From NCBI RefSeq assembly GCF_947488945.1, contig NZ_CANLBS010000001.1:372001-436000 (forward strand): a stretch of 64,000 bases of DNA. The letters are read 5' to 3'. The first letter of the stretch is position 1. Every line of letters begins with the position of its first letter. Below, piece by piece: positions 26,003 to 34,914 of this stretch. The translations under genes and the position numbers were made by a program. The notes beneath the pieces are model-generated. The model was not told where the DNA came from, did no database searches, and worked only from the letters and a program-made list of their open reading frames with translations. This DNA comes from an uncultured Streptomyces sp. (lineage in GTDB: Bacteria > Actinomycetota > Actinomycetes > Streptomycetales > Streptomycetaceae).

Positions 26003-26028
26003 GGCCCGGTGACTCCGGTCACCGGGCC
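26003..26028 (-). terminator. Terminator of the GroES-like gene
   Basis: Perfect 11-bp arms GGCCCGGTGAC (26003-26013) and complement (26018-26028) with a 4-base loop lie 43 bases after the stop of the GroES-like gene. They separate it from the riboswitch and gdx. Confidence 0.8.
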
Positions 26029-26071
26029 CTCACACACCCCCGCACGCGCGGCGGGCGCACACCAGCGGCGG

Positions 26072-26413
26072 CTACAGATACAGCCCCGTCGAATCCACCG
26101 ACCCCTCGAACCGGTCGGCCGCCACCGCGTGCAGATCCCGCTCCCGCATCAGCACGTACGCCACACCCCGCACCTCGACCTCCGCGCGGTCCTCCGGGTC
26201 GTACAGCACACGGTCGCCCGGCTCCACCGTCCGCACACTCTGACCGACGGCGACCACTGCCGCCCAGGCCAGCCGACGGCCCACCGCGGCCGTCGCCGGA
26301 ATCAGGATGCCGCCGCCGGAACGCCGCTCGCCCTCGGGCGTGTCGGACCGGACCAGCACACGGTCGTGCAGCATCCGGATGGGCAGCTTGTCGTCGTGGG
26401 TGTTGTCGCTCAC
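26072..26413 (-). CDS. GroES-like (Cpn10) protein
   Basis: This 113-residue protein has a chaperonin-10-like fold: IRMLHDRVLVRSDTPEGERRSGGGILIPATA with the mobile-loop region, then VEPGDRVLYDPEDRAEVEVRGVAYVLMRERDL. It is divergent from canonical GroES and has no groEL neighbour, so it is a paralogue that may cap a specialised chaperonin or have lost the role. GTG start; the Shine-Dalgarno is weak. Confidence 0.8.
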   Translation of the reverse strand: MSDNTHDDKLPIRMLHDRVLVRSDTPEGERRSGGGILIPATAAVGRRLAWAAVVAVGQSVRTVEPGDRVLYDPEDRAEVEVRGVAYVLMRERDLHAVAADRFEGSVDSTGLYL

Positions 26414-26509
26414 GCCCGCAAAACTACCTGCCGGAACCGGTCCCCGTGCCCCGGGGGCCGGAACACCGCCCCCGCGAGGACCCCGCGGATCCGACCCGGC
26501 GCCCGGCGG

Positions 26510-26827
26510 CTACTTCCTGCGCCGCGCCGACACCGTCAGCAGACCGACCACGCCCACCGCCAGCAGCGCCACCGGAATCACGCGCTCCAGACGGGGCGAG
26601 CCGTCCTCCGACACGAACTGCGCCTTCACGCCCGAGACCGACCGGTTCACCGCCACGAAGGCACGACCCGCCGTGTGGTCCACCTTCCCGGCCACCTTGG
26701 CCTTCGCGTCCCCGATGATCGTCTTCGGGTGCACCCGCACACCGATCTCGTCGAGCACCACCGCAAGCTGCTGACGCCTGCTGATGATGTCCGCCTCGAT
26801 CTGCGCAGGGCTCCTGGTGTCCGACAC
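26510..26827 (-). CDS. DUF3618 membrane protein
   Basis: The 105-residue protein fits DUF3618: the N-terminal helix SPAQIEADIISRRQQLAVVLDEI, a Lys-rich middle and a C-terminal transmembrane helix (RVIPVALLAVGVVGLLTV) ending in RRRK. DUF3618 proteins are small actinobacterial envelope-associated proteins of unknown role. The GTG start follows GGAGG. It lies about 97 bases upstream of the GroES-like gene on the same strand. Confidence 0.82.
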   Translation of the reverse strand: MSDTRSPAQIEADIISRRQQLAVVLDEIGVRVHPKTIIGDAKAKVAGKVDHTAGRAFVAVNRSVSGVKAQFVSEDGSPRLERVIPVALLAVGVVGLLTVSARRRK

Positions 26828-26955
26828 TGCGCCGCCTCCGTGGTCGTCGTCCGGTAAACCTTCATCGACAGTCTGTCAGCTCAGCCGCCCGCACACCCGG
26901 CGGCACCCCTACTACGCTCGGACCCGTAACCCGCACGTGCCACCCGAGGAGAACC

Positions 26956-27423
26956 ATGAGCGAGCGACTCCAGCCCGGCGACACCGCCCCCGCCTTCACC
27001 CTGCCGGACGCCGACGGCAACGACGTGTCGCTCGCCGACCACAAGGGCCGCAAGGTCATCGTCTACTTCTACCCCGCCGCTCTTACCCCCGGCTGCACCA
27101 AGCAGGCCTGCGACTTCACCGACAACCTCGACGTCCTCGCCACCGCCGGCTACGACGTCATCGGCGTCTCCCCCGACAAGCCCGAGAAGCTCGCCGCTTT
27201 CCGCGAGCAGGAGAACCTCAAGGTCACCCTCGTCGGCGACCCGTCGAAGGAGACCCTCGCCGCCTACGGCGCCTACGGCGAGAAGAAGAATTACGGCAAA
27301 GTGGTGACGGGGACCATCCGCTCCACGATCGTCGTCGACGAAGAGGGCAAGGTCGAGCACGCCTTCTACAACGTCCGCGCCGCGGGCCACGTCGCCAAGA
27401 TCATCAAGGACCTCGGCATCTGA
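26956..27423 (+). CDS. bcp: Thioredoxin-dependent peroxiredoxin (Bcp)
   Basis: This 155-residue AhpC/TSA-family peroxiredoxin has peroxidatic Cys47 and resolving Cys52 in TPGCTKQACDF, the atypical two-Cys Bcp arrangement. It reduces hydroperoxides in the cytoplasm using thioredoxin. Length and motifs match the family. GAGGAG precedes the ATG by about 6 bases. It is divergent from the DUF3618 gene. Confidence 0.95.
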   Translation: MSERLQPGDTAPAFTLPDADGNDVSLADHKGRKVIVYFYPAALTPGCTKQACDFTDNLDVLATAGYDVIGVSPDKPEKLAAFREQENLKVTLVGDPSKETLAAYGAYGEKKNYGKVVTGTIRSTIVVDEEGKVEHAFYNVRAAGHVAKIIKDLGI

Positions 27424-27448
27424 CCCCTCCCCCACCACCCGGCCGGCG

Positions 27449-27472
27449 GGCCGGGGCCGACGGGCCCCGGCC
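27449..27472. terminator. Hairpin after bcp
   Basis: Perfect 10-bp arms GGCCGGGGCC (27449-27458) and GGCCCCGGCC (27463-27472) with a 4-base loop lie 26 bases after the bcp stop. The following 220 bases to the MFS start hold no gene. Confidence 0.75.
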
Positions 27473-27692
27473 GCAGCGTCCCACCCACACCGGCACCCGG
27501 GGCGGCCCCTACGCCACGGCCGGAACACATGTGCGGACCGCGGGCCGATCCCGTGACCGTATGCACACACCCGCGTCGGGAACCGTGCGGAACGTGTGAG
27601 GGACCTCCCAATTACCCCGCGATTCGGTTTGCAACCGCCATCGGTGCACAGAAGCCTTCCTTGGAAGATCCACCGAGGAAAGGAAACCGGCC

Positions 27693-29189
27693 ATGGCGGC
27701 CACCGAGCCCCAGCAGGCGGCCGACCCGGACGCGGTCAAGCGCCACCCCACGCTCTTCCGGGCCATCCGGAAACGACAGAACCCCAGATTGCGCCGCACG
27801 GACATCACCGTGACCGACGACCAGTCGGTGAAGCGCGCGGTCAAAGCCGCGTCGCTCGGCAACGCCATGGAGTGGTTCGACTTCGGTATCTACTCCTACC
27901 TGGCCGTCACCCTGGGACACGTCTTCTTCCCGTCCGGGAACGACACGACCCAGCTCCTCTCCTCCTTCGCCACCTTCGCCGTGGCCTTCCTGGTGCGTCC
28001 GCTCGGCGGCATGTTCTTCGGCCCCATGGGCGACAAGGTCGGCCGCAAGAAGGTCCTCGCCCTCACCATGATCCTGATGGCGATCGGCACCTTCGCCATC
28101 GGCCTCATCCCCTCCCACGACGCCATCGGCGTCTGGGCGCCCGCGCTGCTGATCTTCTTCCGCATGCTCCAGGGCTTCTCCACCGGCGGCGAGTACGGCG
28201 GCGCCTCCACCTTCATCGCCGAGTACGCCCCGGACAAGCGCCGCGGGTTCTTCGGCAGCTTCCTCGAATTCGGCACCCTCGCCGGTTACGTCGGCGCCGC
28301 CGGCCTCGTCACCGCGCTCTACGCCCTGCTCGACACCGCCCAGATGGAGAGCTGGGGATGGCGCGTGCCGTTCCTCGTCGCCGGCCCGCTCGGCCTCGTC
28401 GGCCTCTATCTGCGGATGCGCCTCGACGAGACCCCCGCCTTCCAGAAGCTCGAAGGCGGCACCGCCCACGCCACCGAGGCGGCCGACGGCGTCGAGACCA
28501 CCGCCAAGGGCGACCTGGCCAAGATCTTCCGCCAGTACTGGCCCACCCTGATCCTCTGCATCTGCCTCGTCGGCGCGTACAACATCACCGACTACATGCT
28601 GCTGTCGTACATGCCGACGTACCTCTCCGACGAACTCGGCTACAGCGAGACCCACGGCCTGCTCATCCTGCTCGCCGTCATGGTCTTCCTGATGCTGATC
28701 ATCAGCCAGGTCGGCAAGCTCTCCGACCGCTTCGGCCGCAAGCCGCTGCTGATGGCCGGAATGCTCGGCTTCCTCGTGCTGTCGCTGCCGTCGTTCCTGC
28801 TGATCCGGCAGGGCAGCATCCCCGCCATCGTCATCGGCATGCTGATGCTCGGCCTCTCTCTGGTCTGCATGCTCGGCACGATGTCCGCCGCCCTCCCGGC
28901 GCTCTTCCCCACCCACGTGCGCTACGGGTCGCTCTCCGTCGGCTACAACCTCTCGGCGTCGATCTTCGGCGGTACCACCCCGCTGGTCATCACCGCCCTC
29001 ATCAGCTGGAGCGGCACCAACCTGATGCCGGCCTACTACGCGATGGCCGCCGCTCTCGTCGGCGTCATCTCGGTGGCCTGCATGAAGGAGACCGCCCAGA
29101 AGCCGCTGGACGGCTCCCCGCCCTCGGTCGAGACCGACGAGGAAGCCGCCGAACTCGTCCACGCCCAGAGCCCGGACCCCAAGTTCTGA
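27693..29189 (+). CDS. MFS osmolyte/proton symporter, ProP-like
   Basis: This 498-residue major facilitator protein has twelve membrane segments. The start of helix 1, ASLGNAMEWFDFGIYSYLAV, and the loop GPMGDKVGRKKVL, with STGGEYGGASTFIAEYAPDKRRGFFGS, are characteristic of ProP/metabolite-H+ symporters that import proline, betaine or related acids. AGGAAAGG precedes the ATG. A second osmoprotectant system, of ABC type, is at the right end. The 3' end runs in frame into an HNH remnant after the TGA. Confidence 0.9.
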   Translation: MAATEPQQAADPDAVKRHPTLFRAIRKRQNPRLRRTDITVTDDQSVKRAVKAASLGNAMEWFDFGIYSYLAVTLGHVFFPSGNDTTQLLSSFATFAVAFLVRPLGGMFFGPMGDKVGRKKVLALTMILMAIGTFAIGLIPSHDAIGVWAPALLIFFRMLQGFSTGGEYGGASTFIAEYAPDKRRGFFGSFLEFGTLAGYVGAAGLVTALYALLDTAQMESWGWRVPFLVAGPLGLVGLYLRMRLDETPAFQKLEGGTAHATEAADGVETTAKGDLAKIFRQYWPTLILCICLVGAYNITDYMLLSYMPTYLSDELGYSETHGLLILLAVMVFLMLIISQVGKLSDRFGRKPLLMAGMLGFLVLSLPSFLLIRQGSIPAIVIGMLMLGLSLVCMLGTMSAALPALFPTHVRYGSLSVGYNLSASIFGGTTPLVITALISWSGTNLMPAYYAMAAALVGVISVACMKETAQKPLDGSPPSVETDEEAAELVHAQSPDPKF

Positions 29190-29519
29190 CCCTGCCGACG
29201 GCTCCCCCTTCCCCGCCCTCGGAACACGGCCCGTGCGGCGGACCGCAGGTCGGAGCACGTAACGTCGCCGCACCCCCGAGGAGCTGAGCGGTGTGCCGAC
29301 TGCGGCATGGGGGCCGTATGGCACGGAGATGCGATCACTTTGGAGATCGACCACATCAACGGCGACCGGAGCGACGATCGGGCTGAAAACCTCCGGTTCC
29401 TGTGCCCGAACTGCCACGCCGTCACCGACACCTGGTGCCGAGGGGGCTCTCGCGGAACGGGTGTCCTCCCGGGACGCCAACACGCCTGGCACCCGCCCGG
29501 TACGATGGCAGGCGGCTAG
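29190..29519 (+). pseudogene. HNH endonuclease remnant next to tRNA-Leu
   Basis: The frame open from the codon after the MFS stop to a TAG at 29517-29519 encodes a recognisable HNH zinc-finger core: RCADCGMG, then TLEIDHINGDRSDDRAENLRFLCPNCHAVTDTW. The N-terminal part of such endonucleases is missing. There is no ATG, GTG or TTG in frame before the ATG at 29307, which falls after the first CxxC pair. It is therefore a truncated, probably dead gene. Its stop overlaps the first base of tRNA-Leu. Confidence 0.75.
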
Positions 29520-29604
29520 CGGCGGTGGTGCAACCGGCTGACACAGCAGATTTAGGATCTGTGGCCCGTGAAACGGCTTGAGGGTTCGAATCCCTTCCGC
29601 CGCA
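29519..29604 (+). tRNA. tRNA-Leu (anticodon UAG)
   Basis: The 86-nt cloverleaf has acceptor stem GCGGCGG/CCGCCGC and anticodon loop TTTAGGA (TAG) on a GCAGA/TCTGT stem. It has a long class II variable arm (GGCCCGTGAAACGGCT) and T-loop GGGTTCGAATCCC. CCA is not encoded. It reads CUN leucine codons. A -10-like TACGAT at 29501-29506 lies just upstream. Confidence 0.97.
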
Positions 29605-29609
29605 CCGAG

Positions 29610-29650
29610 ATGGCCTGCGTATCGAAGGTTCCGATGCGCAGGCCATTTTT
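29610..29650 (+). terminator. Rho-independent terminator of tRNA-Leu
   Basis: Perfect 10-bp arms ATGGCCTGCG (29610-29619) and complement (29637-29646), extended inward by TATCG/CGATG, are followed by five T residues. This is the only textbook T-tract terminator seen in the window. Confidence 0.92.
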
Positions 29651-29662
29651 GTGTGCGAGGCC

Positions 29663-30265
29663 TCAGCCCACCAGCTCCCGCACCACCGGGGCCAGGGCCC
29701 GGAAGGCCTTGCCGCGGTGGCTGATGGCGTTCTTCTCGGCGGGGGTGAGTTCGGCGCAGGTCCGGGTCTCGCCTTCGGGCTGGAGGATCGGGTCGTAGCC
29801 GAAGCCGTGGGTGCCGGCCGGGGTGTGCCGCAGGGTGCCGGAGAGGCGGCCCTCGACGACGCGTTCGGTGCCGTCGGGCAGGGCGAGCGCCGCGGCGCAG
29901 GCGAAGTGGGCGGCGCGGTGTCCGTCGGCGATGTCGCCGAGCTGGGCGAGGAGCAGTTCGAGGTTGGCGCGGTCGTCGCCGTGGGTGCCGGACCAGCGGG
30001 CGGAGAAGATGCCGGGGGCTCCGCCGAGGACGTCGACGCAGAGCCCGGAGTCGTCGGCGATGGCCGGGTGTCCGGTGGCCCGGGCGAGGGCGTGGGCTTT
30101 GAGCAGCGCGTTCTCGGGGAAGGTGACGCCGGTTTCCTTGACGTCGGGGATCTCGGGGTACGCGTCGGCGCCGACGAGCTCGTGGTCGAGTCCGGCGTCG
30201 GCGAGGATGGCGTGCAGTTCGGTGATTTTCCCGGCGTTGCGGGTGGCGAGGATCAGGCGGGTCAT
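29663..30265 (-). CDS. rdgB: XTP/dITP diphosphatase
   Basis: This 200-residue HAM1/RdgB protein starts with the signature LILATRNAGKITEL and has the active-site region FPENALLKAHALA, ADDSGLCVDVLGG and the C-terminal HGFGYDPIL ... SHRGKAF. It hydrolyses non-canonical purine triphosphates (dITP, XTP) to protect DNA. It is third in the minus-strand series rph, lipoprotein, rdgB. Confidence 0.95.
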   Translation of the reverse strand: MTRLILATRNAGKITELHAILADAGLDHELVGADAYPEIPDVKETGVTFPENALLKAHALARATGHPAIADDSGLCVDVLGGAPGIFSARWSGTHGDDRANLELLLAQLGDIADGHRAAHFACAAALALPDGTERVVEGRLSGTLRHTPAGTHGFGYDPILQPEGETRTCAELTPAEKNAISHRGKAFRALAPVVRELVG

Positions 30266-30336
30266 GCGCCGATTATCTCGCCGACCCGCCCGGTCCCCGC
30301 CCGCTTCCCGCCCGGTCCCCCGTCCGTGCGTCGCCG

Positions 30337-30729
30337 TTACGGGGTGCAGACCTTGCCGATCTCCGTCGCGGCGGAGGTGACCGGGGTGAGGTCGGGGGTG
30401 GCGTCGCCGCTCTCGATCGAGGTGCGGACCTCGGCGACGCCGGCCTGGAGGTCGTCGACGGCCTTGCCCAGGTCGGCGTTGTCGGTGGTGTCGTCCAGGT
30501 TCTTGAGTTCCTGGTCGATCTGGTCGAGGGACTCGGAGGCCTGGGTGAGGTCGCCGGAGGCGTTGGACACGGCGTCCTGGAGGTTGCCGACGCTGGTGGC
30601 GATGGCGTCGGCGGTGCGGACGCAGTCGAGGGCCTTGTCGACGGCTCCGCAGCCTGCCGCGGCGGTCAGGGTCAGCAGGGTGGCGGTGACGGCGAGTGCG
30701 GTGCGGTGGTGTCGGCGGCGCAAGGCCAT
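30337..30729 (-). CDS. Small lipoprotein with helical repeats
   Basis: The 130-residue precursor has a basic start (MALRRRHHR), a hydrophobic core and a lipobox-like LTAAAGC, so it should be anchored to the outer membrane face. The mature part is a long amphipathic helix (GNLQDAVSNASGDLTQASESLDQID), probably coiled coil. The ATG at 30729 follows GGAGGG. Function unknown; similar small proteins sit between rph and rdgB in Streptomyces. Confidence 0.85.
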   Translation of the reverse strand: MALRRRHHRTALAVTATLLTLTAAAGCGAVDKALDCVRTADAIATSVGNLQDAVSNASGDLTQASESLDQIDQELKNLDDTTDNADLGKAVDDLQAGVAEVRTSIESGDATPDLTPVTSAATEIGKVCTP

Positions 30730-30760
30730 GGTGCGGTCCCTCCCCGGGATCATGACGTGG

Positions 30761-30790
30761 ACGGGCGCACGGTTCGACCCGTGCGCCCGT
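30761..30790 (-). terminator. Hairpin downstream of rph
   Basis: Perfect 12-bp arms ACGGGCGCACGG (30761-30772) and complement (30779-30790) with a 6-base loop lie between the rph stop (30890) and the lipoprotein start (30729). This suggests that the lipoprotein gene has its own promoter or receives readthrough only. Confidence 0.75.
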
Positions 30791-30889
30791 GTTCATGACG
30801 ACGCCATGAGGTGCGTACTTGGTTGCTTCTTTACCTGAGGAGTTCTGCCCCGGGGGTCGCCGGGTTCATGCGTGGGGCGGTCGGGGCGG

Positions 30890-31627
<738 letters not shown>

Positions 31628-31859
31628 GGCGTCGACTTTATCGGCTGGTGGGGGTGGGTCCGTCCGGGTGTCCGGAGGTCGTCCGGGCCGGTGCGGGCGG
31701 TGGTGGGTGCGGGGGCGGGCAGGGTGCAGGCCCCGTCCGTGGCCGGTGGTCCGGTGGGGCGGGGCCTGCGGGGTGCGGACCCGGGTGGGGCGGGTCAGCG
31801 GCGGGTCGGCCGGTGGCGTCGCGCGGGGCGGGCCGGGGCGTTCCCGTGGTGACGGGCGG

Positions 31860-32093
31860 TCACATCATGTCTTCGATGTCTGCGGCGATGGGGTCGGCGT
31901 CGGTGCCGATGACGACCTGGATCGCGGTGCCCATCTTGACGACGCCGTGGGCTCCGGCGGCCTTGAGGGCGGCTTCGTCGACCTTGCTGGGGTCGTGGAC
32001 CTCGGTGCGCAGGCGGGTGATGCAGCCTTCGACCTCTTCGATGTTCTCGATGCCGCCGAGGCCGGCGACGATCTTCTCAGCCTTGCTGGCCAT
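31860..32093 (-). CDS. nagF: PTS EIIB component, GlcNAc/glucose family
   Basis: This 77-residue domain protein carries the phospho-accepting Cys24 in VEGCITRLR, with the EIIB glucose-family pattern ending [17 protein letters not shown]. It passes phosphate from EIIA to the sugar entering through EIIC. The ATG at 32093 follows AGGGAG. It is divergent from the EIIC gene at 32355, as for nagF/nagE in S. coelicolor; the symbol rests on that resemblance. Confidence 0.9.
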   Translation of the reverse strand: MASKAEKIVAGLGGIENIEEVEGCITRLRTEVHDPSKVDEAALKAAGAHGVVKMGTAIQVVIGTDADPIAADIEDMM

Positions 32094-32253
32094 GTGTTCT
32101 CCCTGGTTCTCGCTAGCGCGGGGCGGCCCTGATGATGGGTCCGTTTCGTCAACGTAACGCACGGTTGGCCCAACTTCATGGGCACTAAGTCCCTTCATCA
32201 CCAAGGATGACCATCACCGGTGTACTGCCTCGTGGCGGCCTCTCCGGCTGATG

Positions 32254-32269
32254 ACAGGTCTGCACCTGC
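32254..32269. promoter_or_regulatory. DasR-responsive element (dre) candidate
   Basis: The 16-mer ACAGGTCTGCACCTGC contains an inverted CAGGT/ACCTG pair and matches the dre consensus I recall (ACTGGTCTAGACCAGT) at 11 of 16 positions. It is 86 bases before the EIIC start in the divergent region. DasR, a GntR repressor, controls GlcNAc PTS genes in Streptomyces and is released by glucosamine-6-phosphate. Confidence 0.6.
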
Positions 32270-32354
32270 GTGGGTGGCGTACAGCGTCACGCCCGGTACG
32301 CCCAACAACCCAGATGGTCGACATGGCGACATGGTTCGCTTCGGGAGGACGCCG

Positions 32355-33614
32355 ATGAGTACGGACGCCGCTGCGGCACCGCAGCGAAAGTGGTGGAACG
32401 GGCCGGTCCAGGGCTTGCAGAAGGTCGGCCGCAGTCTCCAGCTGCCGGTGGCGGTGCTTCCGGCCGCGGGCCTGCTCGTCAGCATCGGGAACCTGTTCGG
32501 CGCGTACCTGCACGGGCCCTTCTGGGACAAGACGTCGAACGTCCTGCTCAACGGCGGCAACGCGATCCTGGACGGGACGGTGGGTCTTCCCCTGCTGTTC
32601 TGCATCGGTGTCGCGATCGGGTTCGCGAAGAAGGCGGACGGTTCGACGGCGCTCGCGGCGGTCGTCGGCTTCCTGGTCTACCGGGGGGTGCTGAGCGCGT
32701 TCCCGGTGGACGGTTCGGTGACGGAGGCGCTGCCCAACGGCACGCCGCAGAACCCCGGCGTGCTGGGCGGCATCCTGATCGGTCTGCTGACCGCCGTGGT
32801 GTGGCAGCGGTTCCACCGCACGAAGCTGGTGGACTGGCTGGGCTTCTTCAACGGCCGGCGCCTGGTGCCGATCCTGATGGCGTTCCTGTGCGTGATCCTC
32901 GGTGTGCTGTTCGGGCTGTTGTGGCAGCCGGTGGGCGACGCGCTGACGTGGTTCTCGAAGCAGCTCATCGATCTGGGCGCCTGGGGCGCGGCGATCTTCG
33001 GTTTCGCCAACCGTCTGCTGATCCCGATCGGCATGCACCAGTTCCTGAACACGTTCTTCTGGTTCCAGGCGGGTGAGTTCGAGGGGCCGGACGGCACCAC
33101 GGTGCAGGGCGACATCTCGCGGTTCTTCGCGGAGGACCCGAGTGCCGGCCAGTTCACCTCGGGCTTCTTCCCGATCATGATGTTCGGCCTGCCGGCCGCG
33201 GCCCTGGCGATCGCGCACTGTGCGCGGCCGGAGCGGCGCAAGGAGGTGTCGGGGCTGATGCTGTCGGTGGCGCTGACGTCGTTCGTGACGGGTGTGACGG
33301 AGCCGCTGGAGTTCTCGTTCATGTTCGTGGCGCCGCTGCTGTACGGCGTGCACGCGGTGCTCACCGGCATCTCGATGGGTGTGACGTGGGCGTTCGGGGT
33401 CCATGCGGGCTTCAGCTTCTCGGCGGGTCTGATCGACTACGTCGTGAACTGGCACCTGGACACGAAGCCGTGGCTGATCATTCCGATCGGGCTGGTGTTC
33501 GCGGTGATCTACTACGTGATCTTCAGGTTCGCGATCACGAAGTTCAATCTGCAGACGCCGGGGCGTGAGCCGGAGGAAGTGGAGAAGGAGATCGAGCGCG
33601 ACGTGACGAAGTAG
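32355..33614 (+). CDS. nagE: PTS EIIC component, N-acetylglucosamine type
   Basis: This 419-residue membrane permease of the PTS glucose/GlcNAc family begins WWNGPVQGLQKVGRSLQLPVAVLPAAGLL and contains LLFCIGVAIGFAKKADGSTALAAVVGF, the GMHQFLNTFFWFQ motif and TEPLEFSFMFVAPLLYG. It moves the sugar while the separate EIIB phosphorylates it. The ATG at 32355 follows GGGAGGA. It ends in a short acidic tail. S. coelicolor has two adjacent EIIC genes here; this window has one. Confidence 0.93.
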   Translation: MSTDAAAAPQRKWWNGPVQGLQKVGRSLQLPVAVLPAAGLLVSIGNLFGAYLHGPFWDKTSNVLLNGGNAILDGTVGLPLLFCIGVAIGFAKKADGSTALAAVVGFLVYRGVLSAFPVDGSVTEALPNGTPQNPGVLGGILIGLLTAVVWQRFHRTKLVDWLGFFNGRRLVPILMAFLCVILGVLFGLLWQPVGDALTWFSKQLIDLGAWGAAIFGFANRLLIPIGMHQFLNTFFWFQAGEFEGPDGTTVQGDISRFFAEDPSAGQFTSGFFPIMMFGLPAAALAIAHCARPERRKEVSGLMLSVALTSFVTGVTEPLEFSFMFVAPLLYGVHAVLTGISMGVTWAFGVHAGFSFSAGLIDYVVNWHLDTKPWLIIPIGLVFAVIYYVIFRFAITKFNLQTPGREPEEVEKEIERDVTK

Positions 33615-33648
33615 CGGCAGGGCGGCCGCCCGTGCGGCGCGCTCCGTA

Positions 33649-33688
33649 CGACGGCTCCCGGACCGGTGTCACGGTCCGGGAGCCGTCG
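33649..33688. terminator. Strong terminator after the EIIC gene
   Basis: Perfect 17-bp arms CGACGGCTCCCGGACCG (33649-33665) and complement (33672-33688) with a 6-base loop lie between the converging EIIC and LacI genes. Confidence 0.9.
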
Positions 33689-33749
33689 CCGTTTCCGGCC
33701 GGCGCGCCCTGTCCGAAACCGCCCGGTCCGAAACTTTCGGCGGCGCACG

Positions 33750-34775
33750 TCAGGCGCTCGGCGGCGGGGCGGCCGTGCTGTGCCGGACGACGAGCCGGGT
33801 GGCGAGTTCGATGCGGAGCGCGGCCTTACCGGGGTCGTTGGGGCGGGTGAGCATGCGGGCGGCTTCCTCGGCCATGTGGCGCAGGGGCTGGTGGACGGTG
33901 GTGAGGGCGGGGCTGGACCACTGGGCGAGGGGGACGTCGTCGTAGCCGACGACGGAGAGGTCGCGGGGGACGCTGAGGCCCTTGAGGCGGGCGGCCTCGA
34001 GGACGCCGAGGGCCTGGAGGTCGCTGCCGGCGAAGATCGCGGTGGGGCGGTCGGGGCCTTCGAGGAGTTCCATGGCGCGGGTGAAGCCGCCCTGGACGTG
34101 GAAGTCGCCGAAGCGTACGCGGTGGGGTCCGGCGTCGAGTCCGGCCATGGCCATGGCGGAGCGGTAGCCGTCGAGGCGGGCGAGGGAGCACATCATGTCC
34201 TCGGGCCCGGTGATGATCGCGATGGAGCGGTGGCCGGAGTCGATGAGGTGGCGGGTGGCCGCCATGCCGCCGGACCAGTTGGCGGAGCCGACCGAGGGGA
34301 CGTCGGGTTCGGGGTCGCCGGCGGGGTCGATGATCACGAACGGGATGGCGCGGGAGCGGAGTTGCTCCTTGGTGGTGTCGGGGAGCGTGGAGAAGACGAG
34401 GACGACACCGAGGGGGCGGCGGCGCAGGACGCCTTCGATCCATTCGGGGCCGGGGGCGTGGCGGGTGCCGCTCTCGGTGAGGACGACGCCGGCGCCGTGT
34501 TCCTTGGCGACGTTCTCGACGCCCCGGATGAGTTCCATGGCCCAGACGCTCTCGAGTTCGTGGAAGACGATCTCGATGAGGGGGGCGAGGGGGGTGCCGT
34601 GGGTGCGGCGGCGGTATCCGTGGGTCTCCAGGAGGCGTTCGACCTTGGTGCGGGTGGTGCGGGCGACGTCGGTGCGGCCGTTGAGGACTTTCGAAACTGT
34701 CGAAAGGGATACGCCGGCTTCGGTCGCCACCTCGGCCAGAGTCACCCGGCCGTCCGCATCGTCATCTTTTTGCAT
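33750..34775 (-). CDS. bxlR: LacI-family repressor of the xylobiose locus
   Basis: The 341-residue repressor has an N-terminal LacI helix-turn-helix (VTLAEVATEAGVSLSTVSKVLNGR, about residues 11-34) and a periplasmic-binding-protein-like sugar domain. It is divergent from the bxlEFGA operon, where a CGAAACTTTCG palindrome marks the probable operator; xylo-oligosaccharides are the expected inducers. ATG at 34775 is used. The symbol is based on context with the bxl genes. Confidence 0.85.
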   Translation of the reverse strand: MQKDDDADGRVTLAEVATEAGVSLSTVSKVLNGRTDVARTTRTKVERLLETHGYRRRTHGTPLAPLIEIVFHELESVWAMELIRGVENVAKEHGAGVVLTESGTRHAPGPEWIEGVLRRRPLGVVLVFSTLPDTTKEQLRSRAIPFVIIDPAGDPEPDVPSVGSANWSGGMAATRHLIDSGHRSIAIITGPEDMMCSLARLDGYRSAMAMAGLDAGPHRVRFGDFHVQGGFTRAMELLEGPDRPTAIFAGSDLQALGVLEAARLKGLSVPRDLSVVGYDDVPLAQWSSPALTTVHQPLRHMAEEAARMLTRPNDPGKAALRIELATRLVVRHSTAAPPPSA

Positions 34776-34892
34776 GGACGAAGGATAGGGCACGGTTTCC
34801 GGTAACGGTTCGGTCGCGCCGCTGCACGCCCGTTGACCCCGCTGGAGGGCTCCCCTACTGTCCGGACTCGAAGCAGCTTTCGGTAATGATGC

Positions 34893-34903
34893 CGAAACTT
34901 TCG
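34893..34903. promoter_or_regulatory. LacI-type operator on the bxlE ribosome-binding region
   Basis: CGAAACTTTCG is an 11-bp perfect palindrome of the type reported for Streptomyces xylan/xylobiose regulators. It ends 11 bases before the bxlE ATG and abuts the GAGAGGG Shine-Dalgarno. A looser upstream pair (TTTCGG at 34879, CCGAAA at 34892) overlaps it. Binding here would block transcription close to or beyond its start. Confidence 0.7.
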
Positions 34904-34914
34904 AGAGGGTATCG

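Noticed and set aside
27612..29492. 626-residue minus-strand open frame
   Set aside because: Antisense shadow of the ProP-like transporter; no recognisable domain.
29190..29650. Integrated element with att sites at tRNA-Leu
   Set aside because: No integrase, no duplicated tRNA 3' end and no element cargo are visible; only an HNH remnant supports past activity.
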